From Sphingobacterium sp. UT-1RO-CII-1 (GTDB lineage: Bacteria > Bacteroidota > Bacteroidia > Sphingobacteriales > Sphingobacteriaceae): 64,000 nucleotides of DNA. The notes below the pieces were generated by a model. It saw nothing but the letters and a program-made list of their open reading frames with translations. It was not told where the DNA came from and searched no databases. The position numbers were made by a program, and so were the translations under genes. The stretch is taken from contig NZ_JAPPVJ010000002.1 of NCBI RefSeq assembly GCF_026711005.1, forward strand, positions 744,001 to 808,000. The letters run 5' to 3'. The number at the start of each line of letters is the position of its first letter. Position 1 is the first letter of the stretch. Below, piece after piece: positions 25,215 through 34,910 of the stretch.

Positions 25215-26897
25215 TTACCAAGGCTTATTTGTTCCCTGTAAAAGCCATGGCTTTGACCATTGACTATTTTTACCTCTGACGTTAGAATAAGGTGTGTCTT
25301 CTAATCTAGTTAAGGCTTCTTTCAAATTTTTCTCATTTGACTTCACTTCATTATCACCATAAATAAAGCGTACTGGTAAAACCGCTTGAGCAGAACCTGG
25401 TCCAGGTTTAAGTTTAGGAAGTCCTAAGCGTCTAAAATCCATCCAGGATTCTACCGTGTTATTCCAACTTGCTATCCATTTTTGTTCGATAAGTTGCTCT
25501 AAAGTATTATTAAATTTCACTGCAGGTTTAGCTATCAAAGTGTTATACGATGACTCAACTCCCCATACTTGTAAAGAGTTTTTAATACCATTATTATAGT
25601 GTCCTTCAGCCCCTCCCGTAATCCAGCCTTTAAATGCTGCTTCAGCAAGAATAAAATAGGTTTCAGAAGCAGAAGCAATTCTTCTTTTTAAAAAACCACC
25701 TTTTTTCTCAGTATAAGCAAGATTTAGCTGTGAAACATGTTGATTTTGTACTACTTGACCAGGAGTAGGATTTAAGTTATAACTATCAGGATCCTTTAAT
25801 CCGATGCCAATGCCAACATACAAATCGGTATCAAGCTTGTATCCCAATTTAGTAGGGTTATAATGTCTTGTAAATTTATGTCCCTTAGCAATTTCAGCTC
25901 TATACTCCAAATCAGTTAAAGATTTGACAGACTGTAAGACACCATCTTTTCTAATTGCATCATCTGTAGCTACACTTAAATTAAGATCTTCAACCCACTG
26001 ACAATGCACAGGCTGCACCCAAACATATATTCTGGGGTCATTCCAAGATTTCAATAAATCTAAAAATCCTTTACCAATCTTGATTCGTCTATAATTTGAC
26101 CCGCCATCAGTATCAAATTGACTAGCTACTTTCCAAGAATCATTAGCTGTGTTACCTAGATACTCTACATTGGCATCATCACTTGATTTGTCTATATAAA
26201 CTTGGCTATTATAAACAGTTTTAATGATCTGTTCAGCTTGCTGAGGCAACTTTGTAGATAACCGCATTGCATAACGCAAACGCAAACTATTAGCAAACTT
26301 ATACCATTTAACCGCATCACCAGCATAAATCAGGTCATTACTACTAATAATACCACGCGTATCATTTTTAGAAAATAATTCTGCTGCTCTTTCCAAATCA
26401 GCCAATACACCTTTATAAATTTCTTCTTGACTATCGTAAACAGGTTGCGTTACTCCCTCATCACCTTTCATAGATTGAGTATATGGTGCATCTCCCCATA
26501 AATCAGCAATGTTACCGTATACAAAAGCACGCACAACTAAACCTATTCCTTCGTGAAACACAAAACCATCTCTATTTGCATTTTTAATTAAAAGGTCATT
26601 GTTCCGCAAGACATCATACCACTTCACCCAATCTTCGGGTGACCATAAATAGTCGTTAAAGCCAGTAAACCAACCATCACGTTGTAAATGTTGAACAACA
26701 CCACTTGTGTAACTGAAATCTAAATCTGTATAGTGTTCAGATACACGAGACAAAATACCTGGTAATAATAGATTGACATTAGCACTTGATAAGTCAACAC
26801 CGTTAGGGTTAACATTGATTTCATTCAGTTTCTTATCACAACCACTTATTGTTATAAGCAGTGTAACCATAAAGCTGTATAAGAGTATCTTTTTCAT
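25215..26897 (-). CDS. SusD/RagB-family glycan-binding lipoprotein (pair 2)
   Basis: A 560-residue lipoprotein (lipobox ISGC, then KKLNEINVNPNGVDL). The same helical layout as pair 1 is recognisable: VVRAFVYGNIADLWGDAPYTQSM, VKWYKFANSLRLRYAMRLS, ASETYFILAEAAFKGW, LIEQKWIASWNNTVESWMDFRRLGLP and a terminal SKPWLLQGTNKPW-like end shared with pair 1. The two SusD proteins are clear paralogues. Its gene follows the SusC gene by 16 nt and precedes the GDPD gene by 3 nt. Confidence 0.95.
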   Translation of the reverse strand: MKKILLYSFMVTLLITISGCDKKLNEINVNPNGVDLSSANVNLLLPGILSRVSEHYTDLDFSYTSGVVQHLQRDGWFTGFNDYLWSPEDWVKWYDVLRNNDLLIKNANRDGFVFHEGIGLVVRAFVYGNIADLWGDAPYTQSMKGDEGVTQPVYDSQEEIYKGVLADLERAAELFSKNDTRGIISSNDLIYAGDAVKWYKFANSLRLRYAMRLSTKLPQQAEQIIKTVYNSQVYIDKSSDDANVEYLGNTANDSWKVASQFDTDGGSNYRRIKIGKGFLDLLKSWNDPRIYVWVQPVHCQWVEDLNLSVATDDAIRKDGVLQSVKSLTDLEYRAEIAKGHKFTRHYNPTKLGYKLDTDLYVGIGIGLKDPDSYNLNPTPGQVVQNQHVSQLNLAYTEKKGGFLKRRIASASETYFILAEAAFKGWITGGAEGHYNNGIKNSLQVWGVESSYNTLIAKPAVKFNNTLEQLIEQKWIASWNNTVESWMDFRRLGLPKLKPGPGSAQAVLPVRFIYGDNEVKSNEKNLKEALTRLEDTPYSNVRGKNSQWSKPWLLQGTNKPW

Positions 26898-26913
26898 GAT
26901 CGAATTTTTATGG

Positions 26914-29900
26914 TTAGAAAGTAAGATCTAATTTAACACCAAAAGGTATTGTCCAAGGAGTCACATTATTCATTTCTATACCTTGTTGAAAATTACCATT
27001 GCTCGAAGCTTTAAAAGCCCGTTCTGGATCTACACCAATTTTCGCTTTATTCCAAAGCATGATATTTCTAGTAAACACAGAAACACGTAAATTTGAAATT
27101 CCTTTCACTTTAGGCACATCGTAGCCAATAGACAGTTCACGTAATTTTAAATAGTCAGCATCAAAAGTAATGTCCTGATTATAATTCCAAGGATATTGAT
27201 CGGACGATTCAAAAACAACAGTTCCATCCTCACCTAGATTTTCTTTATAACCAACTAGTTTACCATCATTATCATAAACACCAATAACACCAGGGGTAAA
27301 TGAACCATCATAAGAAGCAAAACTACCACTATCATAATAAAAACCACCTGTTTCTTTAGTCAATCCACCAACTCGAGGATAATTTCCATTTCGTGGGATA
27401 ATGTACTTTTCAGGATCCGATCGCAACAAATTAGCTAATTCCTCGGGTGAATATAGGCCGCCAGGTATCATATTGTCCAACTGAATCTGTGACTTCCAAT
27501 CGGAACCTGCATATCTATACGTGAAAGATTGAAACTGTCCCCCATTACGCCAATCTAAACTAAAGCTAAGGCTAAACCTCTTGTAATTAAATGTAGATTG
27601 CATACCCGCCAAGAAATTGGGGTTAAAATTCCCCACTTTGATCATAGCTTCTTTTGTATCGACCCTTTGCCACTCACCATTTTTACTAAGAAGAGGCCAT
27701 CTATAATATTCAGATGTAGGATCCGTTACATATGCATACCCCCTACTGTAGATATTTCCAACTTCTTGCCCTACCCATGTATATGCCCCCGCCCCATTCT
27801 CGTCCCAAAAATTAATATAATCAATACCTGGAGTTAGTTCAAGAATCTTTGTCCTAGTTCTTGTAAAACTCACATTAACATCCCAAGTTAACCCATTTTC
27901 CTGCTTAATTGGTGTACCACCTAAAGTAAACTCCCATCCACGACTCTCAAGTTTTCCCGCATTAATATTTTTTCGAGAGTAACCTGCCGAACCAGGCATT
28001 TCAACAGATAATATTTGATTTTTATTTTGTGCCTGATAGTAAGTTCCTTCAAAGCGTAATCTATTGGAAAACATATTTAAATCAAGTCCAAACTCAGAAG
28101 ATGTTGCAATCTCTGGTTTTAAATCACGATTGTATAGAGTGCCGGGTACGTCACTGTAAATTATATCGCCCCACTTACCCAGCCCAAGCGCTGGGTCTAA
28201 CTGATAAGGACCTGTGTCATTACCTACCTGTGCCCAACCTGTCCTGAACTTTAACATCGAAATTTGATCTGGTAATGCTAAGGTTTCATTGGCTACCCAG
28301 CTTAAAGAAGCTGATGGATAAAAATATGAACGTTTATTCTCCCCTAAAGTACTTGACCAGTCATTTCTTGCCGTGATATCTAAATAAAGTTGATCTTTAT
28401 AACTTAAGTTTGCCATAGCGTACATGCTAAGAACCATCTTTTTATAATTACGATTATATGTATTCAGCCCCGATCTTGGAATATTATCTAGCCGATACAA
28501 TCCTGGGATAGTAAGTCCTGCATTACGATCAGATCCTGAGTAAAAATCTGACCAATATCTATACATATAGTTACCTCCACCAGAAGCAGAGTATTTAAAA
28601 TCGCTACCATTATCTGTCCCTTTATAGGTAAAAAGAAAGTCAAAGTTATTCTCTTTATCAGTAAGATCTTGTAAGTGGTAACCACCTTTCATATCCCGAC
28701 TATAGCTCCAGGGTATCTTCGTTTCTCTTTGTTCGTTTGATCTAGATTCAGCAGCTCTAAAGAACGCTGATACATTAGGATTGATCGTCCAATCTAGCTT
28801 AATATTACCGTACACACGATCTCTTACAAAACCATTCGTTAAGGCATAAGCTAAAAAATAAGGATTATCCATCTCTGGCGCAACCTGACGTTGCTTAATA
28901 TGCTCTTGACCATCTTCCCAATAATTTTTCAGATCACGAATATCGACATGGGGATAACTATAAACAGCTTGCAAAGGACTTCCTCCTCTATTACCTGTTG
29001 ATGGCATTTGATTAGAGTTGGATCGAACCACATTAATATTAGTTGATAATTTTAGATTGTCTCTAAAATCATAACTGATACTGGAGTTCAGACCATTTCT
29101 ATAAAGATCTGAATTCGGAATTAGTCCCTTATGATTTAAATGATTTAAAGAAAAGCGATACACAAATTTGTTACCTGACCCCATAAGAGATAAGTTATTA
29201 GTGGAGGAGAACGAGGTATTAACAAAGTTTTTCATATTGTCCCGATAGGATCGCAATTCAGTCGGAATTTTCTGTCCATTTGCATCTGTAGGACTATTCC
29301 ACTGAACTTCTTTAATACCTTTATCAAGCTCAGGTCCTGACCAATAACCAGACGATTCGTCAAAAAGCCCTACTCTATCGCCAGGTCCAAATTTATAGTG
29401 GAGATCCAAATAACGATAAGGTTTTTCAAACACATTACTTGTTGTGAAATTAACTTTCGTTTTCTCACCCTTCCTACCTGATTTAGTAGTAATCATGACG
29501 ACTCCATTTCCTGCACGTGAGCCATATAACGCTGCTGCACTAGGTCCTTTTAATATTGTCATGCTCTCTATGTCGTCTGGATTAATATCGGCAACACCAT
29601 TACCATAATCCACTTCGTTACGATCTCCCATTCCCCTTACATTGTTTACGCTACTGGATATGGGAACCCCATCAACAACAAATAAAGGTTGGTTATCAGA
29701 ACTTAAAGAGGTAGCTCCACGAATAACCATACTAACCGAAGAACCTACACCTCCCGTTTGATTTAGTGTAACACCAGCAATTTTTCCGGTCATACCACCA
29801 AATACATTTTCTTGTGTAACCTTTGTGAGACTCTCGCCTCCAATTTTACCAACCGAATAACCCAACGAGCGTTCTTCTCTTTTAATGCCTAGCGCTGTAA

Positions 29901-30246
29901 CGACTACCGCATCAATAGATCCTTCAGCAGGATCTAAATAAACCGTAAAGTTAGACTCTTGACCTCTAACAACCTCTTTGCTCTGATAGCCTACAAAAGA
30001 AAACCTAAGACTTGACTCTCTAGAAGTTAAACTTATGGTAAACTTCCCTTCTTTATCCGTAGAAGTCGCTTTTCCCGTTTGAGCTACGACAACACTTACC
30101 CCTTCCAGTGGAGTATTGGTTCCAGACGAATATACTATCCCTGTATATTCAGCTCTTTGCTGTGCAAAAGATTGGGGAATGCCAATAATATATTGGCAAC
30201 ACAAAACCAATGCAACCAGTTTCAAAACTTTGTACTTAATTCTCAT
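26914..30246 (-). CDS. SusC/RagA-family TonB-dependent outer-membrane transporter (pair 2)
   Basis: About 1110 residues: signal peptide, carboxypeptidase-regulatory-like domain (YTGIVYSSGTNTPLEGVSVVV, SFVGYQSKEVV), linker VVVTALGIKREERSLGYSV, plug (MTGKIAGVTLNQTGG, RGATSLSSDNQPLFVVDGVPI, MTILKGPSAAALYGSRAGNGVVMITT) and barrel ending PFGVKLDLTF. It closely parallels the first SusC, with the same TALGIKR-ERSLGYSVG junction, so the two Sus pairs arose by duplication. I prefer the ATG at 30246 (MRIKYKVLK), aligned with the start of the other copy, over the upstream ATG at 30267. Confidence 0.95.
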   Translation of the reverse strand: MRIKYKVLKLVALVLCCQYIIGIPQSFAQQRAEYTGIVYSSGTNTPLEGVSVVVAQTGKATSTDKEGKFTISLTSRESSLRFSFVGYQSKEVVRGQESNFTVYLDPAEGSIDAVVVTALGIKREERSLGYSVGKIGGESLTKVTQENVFGGMTGKIAGVTLNQTGGVGSSVSMVIRGATSLSSDNQPLFVVDGVPISSSVNNVRGMGDRNEVDYGNGVADINPDDIESMTILKGPSAAALYGSRAGNGVVMITTKSGRKGEKTKVNFTTSNVFEKPYRYLDLHYKFGPGDRVGLFDESSGYWSGPELDKGIKEVQWNSPTDANGQKIPTELRSYRDNMKNFVNTSFSSTNNLSLMGSGNKFVYRFSLNHLNHKGLIPNSDLYRNGLNSSISYDFRDNLKLSTNINVVRSNSNQMPSTGNRGGSPLQAVYSYPHVDIRDLKNYWEDGQEHIKQRQVAPEMDNPYFLAYALTNGFVRDRVYGNIKLDWTINPNVSAFFRAAESRSNEQRETKIPWSYSRDMKGGYHLQDLTDKENNFDFLFTYKGTDNGSDFKYSASGGGNYMYRYWSDFYSGSDRNAGLTIPGLYRLDNIPRSGLNTYNRNYKKMVLSMYAMANLSYKDQLYLDITARNDWSSTLGENKRSYFYPSASLSWVANETLALPDQISMLKFRTGWAQVGNDTGPYQLDPALGLGKWGDIIYSDVPGTLYNRDLKPEIATSSEFGLDLNMFSNRLRFEGTYYQAQNKNQILSVEMPGSAGYSRKNINAGKLESRGWEFTLGGTPIKQENGLTWDVNVSFTRTRTKILELTPGIDYINFWDENGAGAYTWVGQEVGNIYSRGYAYVTDPTSEYYRWPLLSKNGEWQRVDTKEAMIKVGNFNPNFLAGMQSTFNYKRFSLSFSLDWRNGGQFQSFTYRYAGSDWKSQIQLDNMIPGGLYSPEELANLLRSDPEKYIIPRNGNYPRVGGLTKETGGFYYDSGSFASYDGSFTPGVIGVYDNDGKLVGYKENLGEDGTVVFESSDQYPWNYNQDITFDADYLKLRELSIGYDVPKVKGISNLRVSVFTRNIMLWNKAKIGVDPERAFKASSNGNFQQGIEMNNVTPWTIPFGVKLDLTF

Positions 30247-30318
30247 AATTAAATAGTTTAATCTCAAATGTTACATGTATAAATTTATTTTGAAATAATA
30301 TTATTAATTGGTTTATAA

Positions 30319-30338
30319 AAGCTACAGCTAAGTAGCTT
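30319..30338 (-). other. Intercistronic stem-loop between sialidase-like and SusC genes
   Basis: AAGCTAC/GTAGCTT with a six-base loop, followed on the minus strand by TTATAAACC, which is too poor in T for a strong terminator. It sits in the 96-nt gap before the second SusC gene, where no TAnnTTTG promoter is seen. It may limit read-through or protect an mRNA end. Confidence 0.4.
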
Positions 30339-30342
30339 ATTT

Positions 30343-31401
30343 TTATTTGCTTATCGTCAATTCACGAAACACAATTGTTTTACGATTAAAGGTATACGTC
30401 ATTCCCAAAGTATTATCCCACGAAATAATAGCTGGATATGAGTACTCATCTTTCGGATCACCACTTTCTAATGTAAACACATCCTTCCATGTTGAACCAT
30501 TATCTTTTGATAGCGCCAAACGTAACTCACCTCTTGACCCCCAGTCTTTGCTATCAGGGTTATAAAGTAATGCAAGATCACCATTTTTCATCTTCACTAA
30601 ATCAATACCGCTATTCGGATTGGGAAGACCTATACTATAAGCTTCTGACCATGTTTGTCCGTTATCTTCTGAATCACTGCGGTAAATAAACCCACTTGTT
30701 GTACGCAATAGCATATGTACTTTACCTGGAGTAGACTCCCACAGAGTAGGTTGTATCATACCTTTTCCTTTAACCTCTACTGTATCAAAATTTATATCGG
30801 CAGATCGTTGCCAACTTTGTCCATCATCTTTACTAATATCAACAAAGGGTATCCATGCTCCTTCTTCTGTAGAAGCTCCTGCAATCCAATTACCATTACT
30901 TAATATAATAGGTTTATTACGTACCGGTCCTCTACCTCCTCGATCTCCTTCGACAAGTTCAACAGGTTCACTCCAAGTGTGACCACCATCTGTGGAACTC
31001 ATAAGCCAAGTTTCCCAGGTAGGAATTTTTTTCCCTACTTTAAAAAATAAATGTACCTGCTTAGAATTATCAACAAACAAGACAGGATTCCAATGGGCAT
31101 CATCTCTAATCTTTGCAATCTGTATCGACTTAGACCAATTATTACCATTCGTTTTTCGAGCCAGCCATATACCCACATCATCATTACCTTCCTTTGTACC
31201 TCCAAACCAAGAAGCCAAGACTTCTCCATTATCTAACCTTACTAAGGTCGAAGCATGGGCCTCGGCAAAATATTCCCCATCCTTAAAGACATCAGATGAA
31301 TCAACCATTTTAAATTGAGAATTCTCTGCCTTAGAGTTACAGGAACTCGCAAAAAAAAGTGCACAGAGGAAAAATAGAGTGTTCATTATTGGCTTGTTCA
31401 T
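30343..31401 (-). CDS. Sialidase-like BNR-repeat lipoprotein (1)
   Basis: A 352-residue lipoprotein (lipobox SSC) with a six-bladed-propeller sialidase fold. Four Asp-boxes are visible: SSTDGGHTWSEP, SKDDGQSWQRS, SEDNGQTWSE and SKDNGSTWKD. The N-terminal HASTLVRLDNGEVLASWFGG replaces the RIP arginine motif of classical GH33 sialidases, and this arrangement is that of the BNR-2 family. It is therefore safest to call it sialidase-like; the bond cleaved is uncertain. It is transcribed with or just ahead of the second Sus pair and is paralogous in outline to the protein at 37146. Confidence 0.82.
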   Translation of the reverse strand: MNKPIMNTLFFLCALFFASSCNSKAENSQFKMVDSSDVFKDGEYFAEAHASTLVRLDNGEVLASWFGGTKEGNDDVGIWLARKTNGNNWSKSIQIAKIRDDAHWNPVLFVDNSKQVHLFFKVGKKIPTWETWLMSSTDGGHTWSEPVELVEGDRGGRGPVRNKPIILSNGNWIAGASTEEGAWIPFVDISKDDGQSWQRSADINFDTVEVKGKGMIQPTLWESTPGKVHMLLRTTSGFIYRSDSEDNGQTWSEAYSIGLPNPNSGIDLVKMKNGDLALLYNPDSKDWGSRGELRLALSKDNGSTWKDVFTLESGDPKDEYSYPAIISWDNTLGMTYTFNRKTIVFRELTISK

Positions 31402-31465
31402 AAATAGTATATTTTTTTTATATTCAAATCATTCCACATAGATTAACTAGTATTAGTTTTATATT

Positions 31466-31574
31466 TATGCTAACAAAACTTTCTAACTTAGTTAAAATAG
31501 AAAGTATTTATTCTAAAAAACCAATTCTTTCTAGACAAAAATAACACATGTAACAGTGTGAATATTATAGCATA
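31466..31574 (-). promoter_or_regulatory. Control region of the sialidase-SusC/D-GDPD operon with TAGCATA motifs
   Basis: Minus-strand TATTTTTG at 31536-31543 is a -7 match. TATGCTA lies at 31466-31472 and TAGCATA at 31568-31574, the same 7-mer that forms the palindrome at the first SusC promoter. An ACAC/GTGT inverted repeat (near 31544-31559) lies between promoter and motif. The rest of the 261-nt gap shows nothing. Confidence 0.45.
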
Positions 31575-31662
31575 TTAGCCTATAAATTGCACATCTTAGC
31601 TAATTAAGTTTAAACGACGAAAACAGAACCACAACTGTATAGCAACCAGTTACAACACGTAA

Positions 31663-32487
31663 TCATACAATTAAATCTTTGCCGCTACTTTCATTAAATG
31701 TGTCGCCCATTTCATTTTTAATAAAGAAAATATCATTACAAAGTCGTTGACTAAATAAAGCAACATCAAAACTATGAATAACCAAATTAGCTCCGACTTT
31801 AACCCATCTAAGCTGTCTTTCTACTTCCAAAGAAAAATGAACACCAACCGCAATTTTTCTTTCTCTACATTTTTTAATAATAGTAGTAAGTGCCTCCTCA
31901 AATAACGGATTATCATATTCTTCCGGAATCCCCATACTCACGGATAAATCATGCGGCCCTATAAATACCGCATCTAGTCCAGCAACTGACAAGAGCTCGT
32001 CCAAACGTTGGATAGCAGGGACACTTTCTATATTAGCAATACATATATTCCCGTAATTATAGGCTTGCAAGTAATCTTGCATATGCTTTGTCATTAGTTT
32101 TTCGCCACAGAGATAACTGGTTAAAACCTCGCCTTTTAATGGGCGATATTTAACCGCAGCTGTCAATTGGGTTATCTGCTCTACTGACTCCACATAAGGT
32201 GCCACGACCCCACGTGCTCCAGCATCGATGGCCTGACAAGCTAAATAACTATCAGGGTTTGGTATACGCACAATAGGACTAATACCTAAGGCTTCATATA
32301 ACTGGCATAGAGTAGCAAGCTGACTTCGATCTAAAGCAATATGTTCAGTATCTATAAAAACGAAGTCTAAACCAGCTTTTTTTGCAGCCACAGGCCAATG
32401 AGGCGCAATTGAACTTATACAAGTGCCATATACATTCTGTCCACCCTTTATCTTTTTTAGAAGATGGTCTTTTTTTAATTCAAGCAT
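31663..32487 (-). CDS. HpcH/HpaI-type 2-oxoacid aldolase
   Basis: A 274-residue class II (metal-dependent) aldolase. Characteristic segments: LDFVFIDTEHIALDRSQL, VRIPNPDSYLACQAIDAGARGVVAPYVES with the substrate Arg and the G-A-x-G-V-V-A-P strand, IANIESVPAIQRLDEL carrying the metal Glu, and AVFIGPHDLSVSMGIP with the metal Asp. No signal peptide, so cytoplasmic. Relatives cleave 2-keto-3-deoxy-sugar acids to pyruvate and an aldehyde. In this locus it would be a second pyruvate-releasing aldolase beside the DHDPS/NAL-family protein. It starts four nt after the upstream glycosidase-like gene. Confidence 0.9.
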   Translation of the reverse strand: MLELKKDHLLKKIKGGQNVYGTCISSIAPHWPVAAKKAGLDFVFIDTEHIALDRSQLATLCQLYEALGISPIVRIPNPDSYLACQAIDAGARGVVAPYVESVEQITQLTAAVKYRPLKGEVLTSYLCGEKLMTKHMQDYLQAYNYGNICIANIESVPAIQRLDELLSVAGLDAVFIGPHDLSVSMGIPEEYDNPLFEEALTTIIKKCRERKIAVGVHFSLEVERQLRWVKVGANLVIHSFDVALFSQRLCNDIFFIKNEMGDTFNESSGKDLIV

Positions 32488-32491
32488 ATCC

Positions 32492-34891
32492 TTACTCTTT
32501 TATTAACCATATTTCAGCCACCTGCAATCCTCGTTCCCCCACTTTACAGCTCCAAGTAAAAGTTATTTGACCGTCAGCTGTCGAGCTAGCGGGAACCTGA
32601 AACTCATACACTGGCTGTTGCCCAAGAAGTAAATAATCATGAATCACGAAGTCATCATCTGTAACCAACTTGACATGTGATTTAAATCGGCCTGTATAGG
32701 CTATTCTAATTTTATAATTCCCTTTAGTATCTAAGTCTTTATAGCAGATTTGTAATGGCTGATCATAAAGAGTCTCAACCTGTTTTAACCAAGCTAAGGG
32801 AGTAGCTTCTCTCTGAGAAGCATTAAGTACCTTAATGTTAAAGCCTTCACGTGGCGATCTTAAACTTCCAGGATCATCCCATAAGCTAGAATTAATAACA
32901 ATACGATCAGTACTAGCCATAGTACCATAATGATCATAAAAGCCGCCAGGTCCAGGATCTGTACGATACAATAAGGAATATATCCGCTTTTCCTTTTCAG
33001 CTCTATGAGGTAACCGTTCAATTTCCTTAAGCTGTGCTAGTAACCAAGGACTATCAGTTAAAGGCATATCAATATGATCTATAAAATTCCCTCGTTCCTC
33101 CCGTCCTCCATGCTTTTCAACAGTCAATTGAGCGCCTATACTACTGAATAACGAATCAGCTAAGGCAATACACTTCTCCTTCCAATCCTGTGCCACCGTC
33201 TGCTGCTGGGTTCTCTGTAAAATATTTAGTGCCTCTTGAATATTTTTTGTTAAACTATCTCCTTTTGCCTGTTCTAATAAATATCGTACTTGCTGTTCTA
33301 TTTCAGTTTCATAAAAAAGTCTACGATAAGTATAAGCATCAAAGTACGCACGAATCAACCCCATCTGAAATCTTGGGTTTTGACGTATTGATAAAGGAAC
33401 ATGCTCTTCTATATGTTGCCAGCGACGTAATGTTTGCAAAACACGCTGGTTAGTTAAAAGCGGCCCTTTTAAGTTATTTTCCAAATCTATAAAACCTAAA
33501 GCAGCTGCTTCAGTATGATCTGCTCCTATGAAAAAACGTGTATAGTCTCTTAGAGTTTCAATTACCTTAGTCTCGGGATCCCAATCTTGACCAGTCCAAA
33601 TAAATTTATTGATGTCATCATTAGTACCTTCTGAATACGTAATGCTACCAATACCATAGCGATGTAAAGCGTTATGTGTTTTTTTCATACTATAAGGCCT
33701 CGGTGTTATGCTCTCTCTGCCTAGCGTCAATGCCCAAGCAGAGTCCCAATCATGAATTGGATATTGACAACTATAATTGTGCGTAATATCGGGATATCGC
33801 CTAATAGGAATAGACGAATTAAGACGATTACGAATCTCTTGTATAGGCATATTAACCCATGGCCCAAAGACTACACCACCCAACCATTCATATTCGCGGT
33901 TTATGTAATCAAAAAATGTTGTAAACCATTCATCAGTGGGATTAAAAAACTGCGGTGACAACCATATTTTGGCATTAGGGTGATGTTTTTTTAGTAATCT
34001 AGCTACTTGTTCAAGCCAAGTAAACAAAACTTTAGGCTCTAAATCACCTGGATCACCCGCCGGAACAAATAAAGCATTAAGTTTTGGAAGCGAAGAAAAC
34101 ACACTTTCTCTATAATCAAGCTCCTCTCTTATTGAGTCTGGGTGTAAATAATCAGTTCCAATATTAGGGAACCACATACTAACATCTAAACCATACTCCT
34201 CACATATACGTGATTGCTCGACAATCATTTCGGCAGCCGTCAGTTTCATATGTGGACTACTAAACTCGTCGTCTGTAATAGGCGGCAATATCTCAATAGT
34301 GTTTGCACCAAATATAGCAAGCTCTCTTATATATTGATCAAACTGGGCTACAGTAAAAGCATCATACGAATTAGTTTTTGGCCTATAACCAAGCTGATGC
34401 CCCCTTACAGCGTACTTAGGGCTTGAAGATCTATTCAGTAATGTAGATAGCGTAATCTTGGAAGGACGCATCTCTGTCTTTCTCAAAAAATAGCCAACAC
34501 CATACAAAAGCCCTCTACTGTCGTGACCAATTATAAAGATCGTTTTACGTTCAGGATGCACCAAGAATTTAAAGCCTTCGTTTTCAATACTGGGCATCTT
34601 CTGAATTAATTCTCTATCCTGTAGGGATAATTGTTCGACATCCTTCTCCAGCCCTAAAATAATTGTTAAACTATTCGTAGATAGGTTAGTTCTATGGATA
34701 GAAACATGAATTTCTGTTCGTTTAAAGACCTCCTCTTGCAATACTTTTATAGTACGTCTTAATTCCCCTTGATCTTTAGTAAAAATTGATATAGTTGCTT
34801 CAGAGACGGAGAATTCTTGTGAGTATAGATATTGTTCCTTGCCGAAAAACAACATAGTAATTACTGCGAAAACTAAACAACGGAAATTCAT
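32492..34891 (-). CDS. Putative secreted glycoside hydrolase (GH20/GH67-like N-terminal domain, TIM barrel)
   Basis: A 799-residue protein with a signal peptide (about 1-24). Residues about 28-125 form an alpha/beta domain of the kind that precedes GH20, GH67 and GH84 catalytic barrels (LTIILGLEKDVEQLS, FIIGHDSRGLLYGVGYFLRK). A barrel follows from RGHQLGYRPKTNSYDAFT through FGANTIEILPPITDDEF, VSMWFPNIG, LFVPAGDPGD, KIWLSPQFF and GIGSITYSEGTNDD. Asp and Glu in DEF and SEG are possible acids. The C-terminus is a beta-rich accessory domain. I do not recognise the exact family; no close enzyme is assigned. Confidence 0.7.
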   Translation of the reverse strand: MNFRCLVFAVITMLFFGKEQYLYSQEFSVSEATISIFTKDQGELRRTIKVLQEEVFKRTEIHVSIHRTNLSTNSLTIILGLEKDVEQLSLQDRELIQKMPSIENEGFKFLVHPERKTIFIIGHDSRGLLYGVGYFLRKTEMRPSKITLSTLLNRSSSPKYAVRGHQLGYRPKTNSYDAFTVAQFDQYIRELAIFGANTIEILPPITDDEFSSPHMKLTAAEMIVEQSRICEEYGLDVSMWFPNIGTDYLHPDSIREELDYRESVFSSLPKLNALFVPAGDPGDLEPKVLFTWLEQVARLLKKHHPNAKIWLSPQFFNPTDEWFTTFFDYINREYEWLGGVVFGPWVNMPIQEIRNRLNSSIPIRRYPDITHNYSCQYPIHDWDSAWALTLGRESITPRPYSMKKTHNALHRYGIGSITYSEGTNDDINKFIWTGQDWDPETKVIETLRDYTRFFIGADHTEAAALGFIDLENNLKGPLLTNQRVLQTLRRWQHIEEHVPLSIRQNPRFQMGLIRAYFDAYTYRRLFYETEIEQQVRYLLEQAKGDSLTKNIQEALNILQRTQQQTVAQDWKEKCIALADSLFSSIGAQLTVEKHGGREERGNFIDHIDMPLTDSPWLLAQLKEIERLPHRAEKEKRIYSLLYRTDPGPGGFYDHYGTMASTDRIVINSSLWDDPGSLRSPREGFNIKVLNASQREATPLAWLKQVETLYDQPLQICYKDLDTKGNYKIRIAYTGRFKSHVKLVTDDDFVIHDYLLLGQQPVYEFQVPASSTADGQITFTWSCKVGERGLQVAEIWLIKE

Positions 34892-34910
34892 AATACCAAA
34901 AGAAATTACA

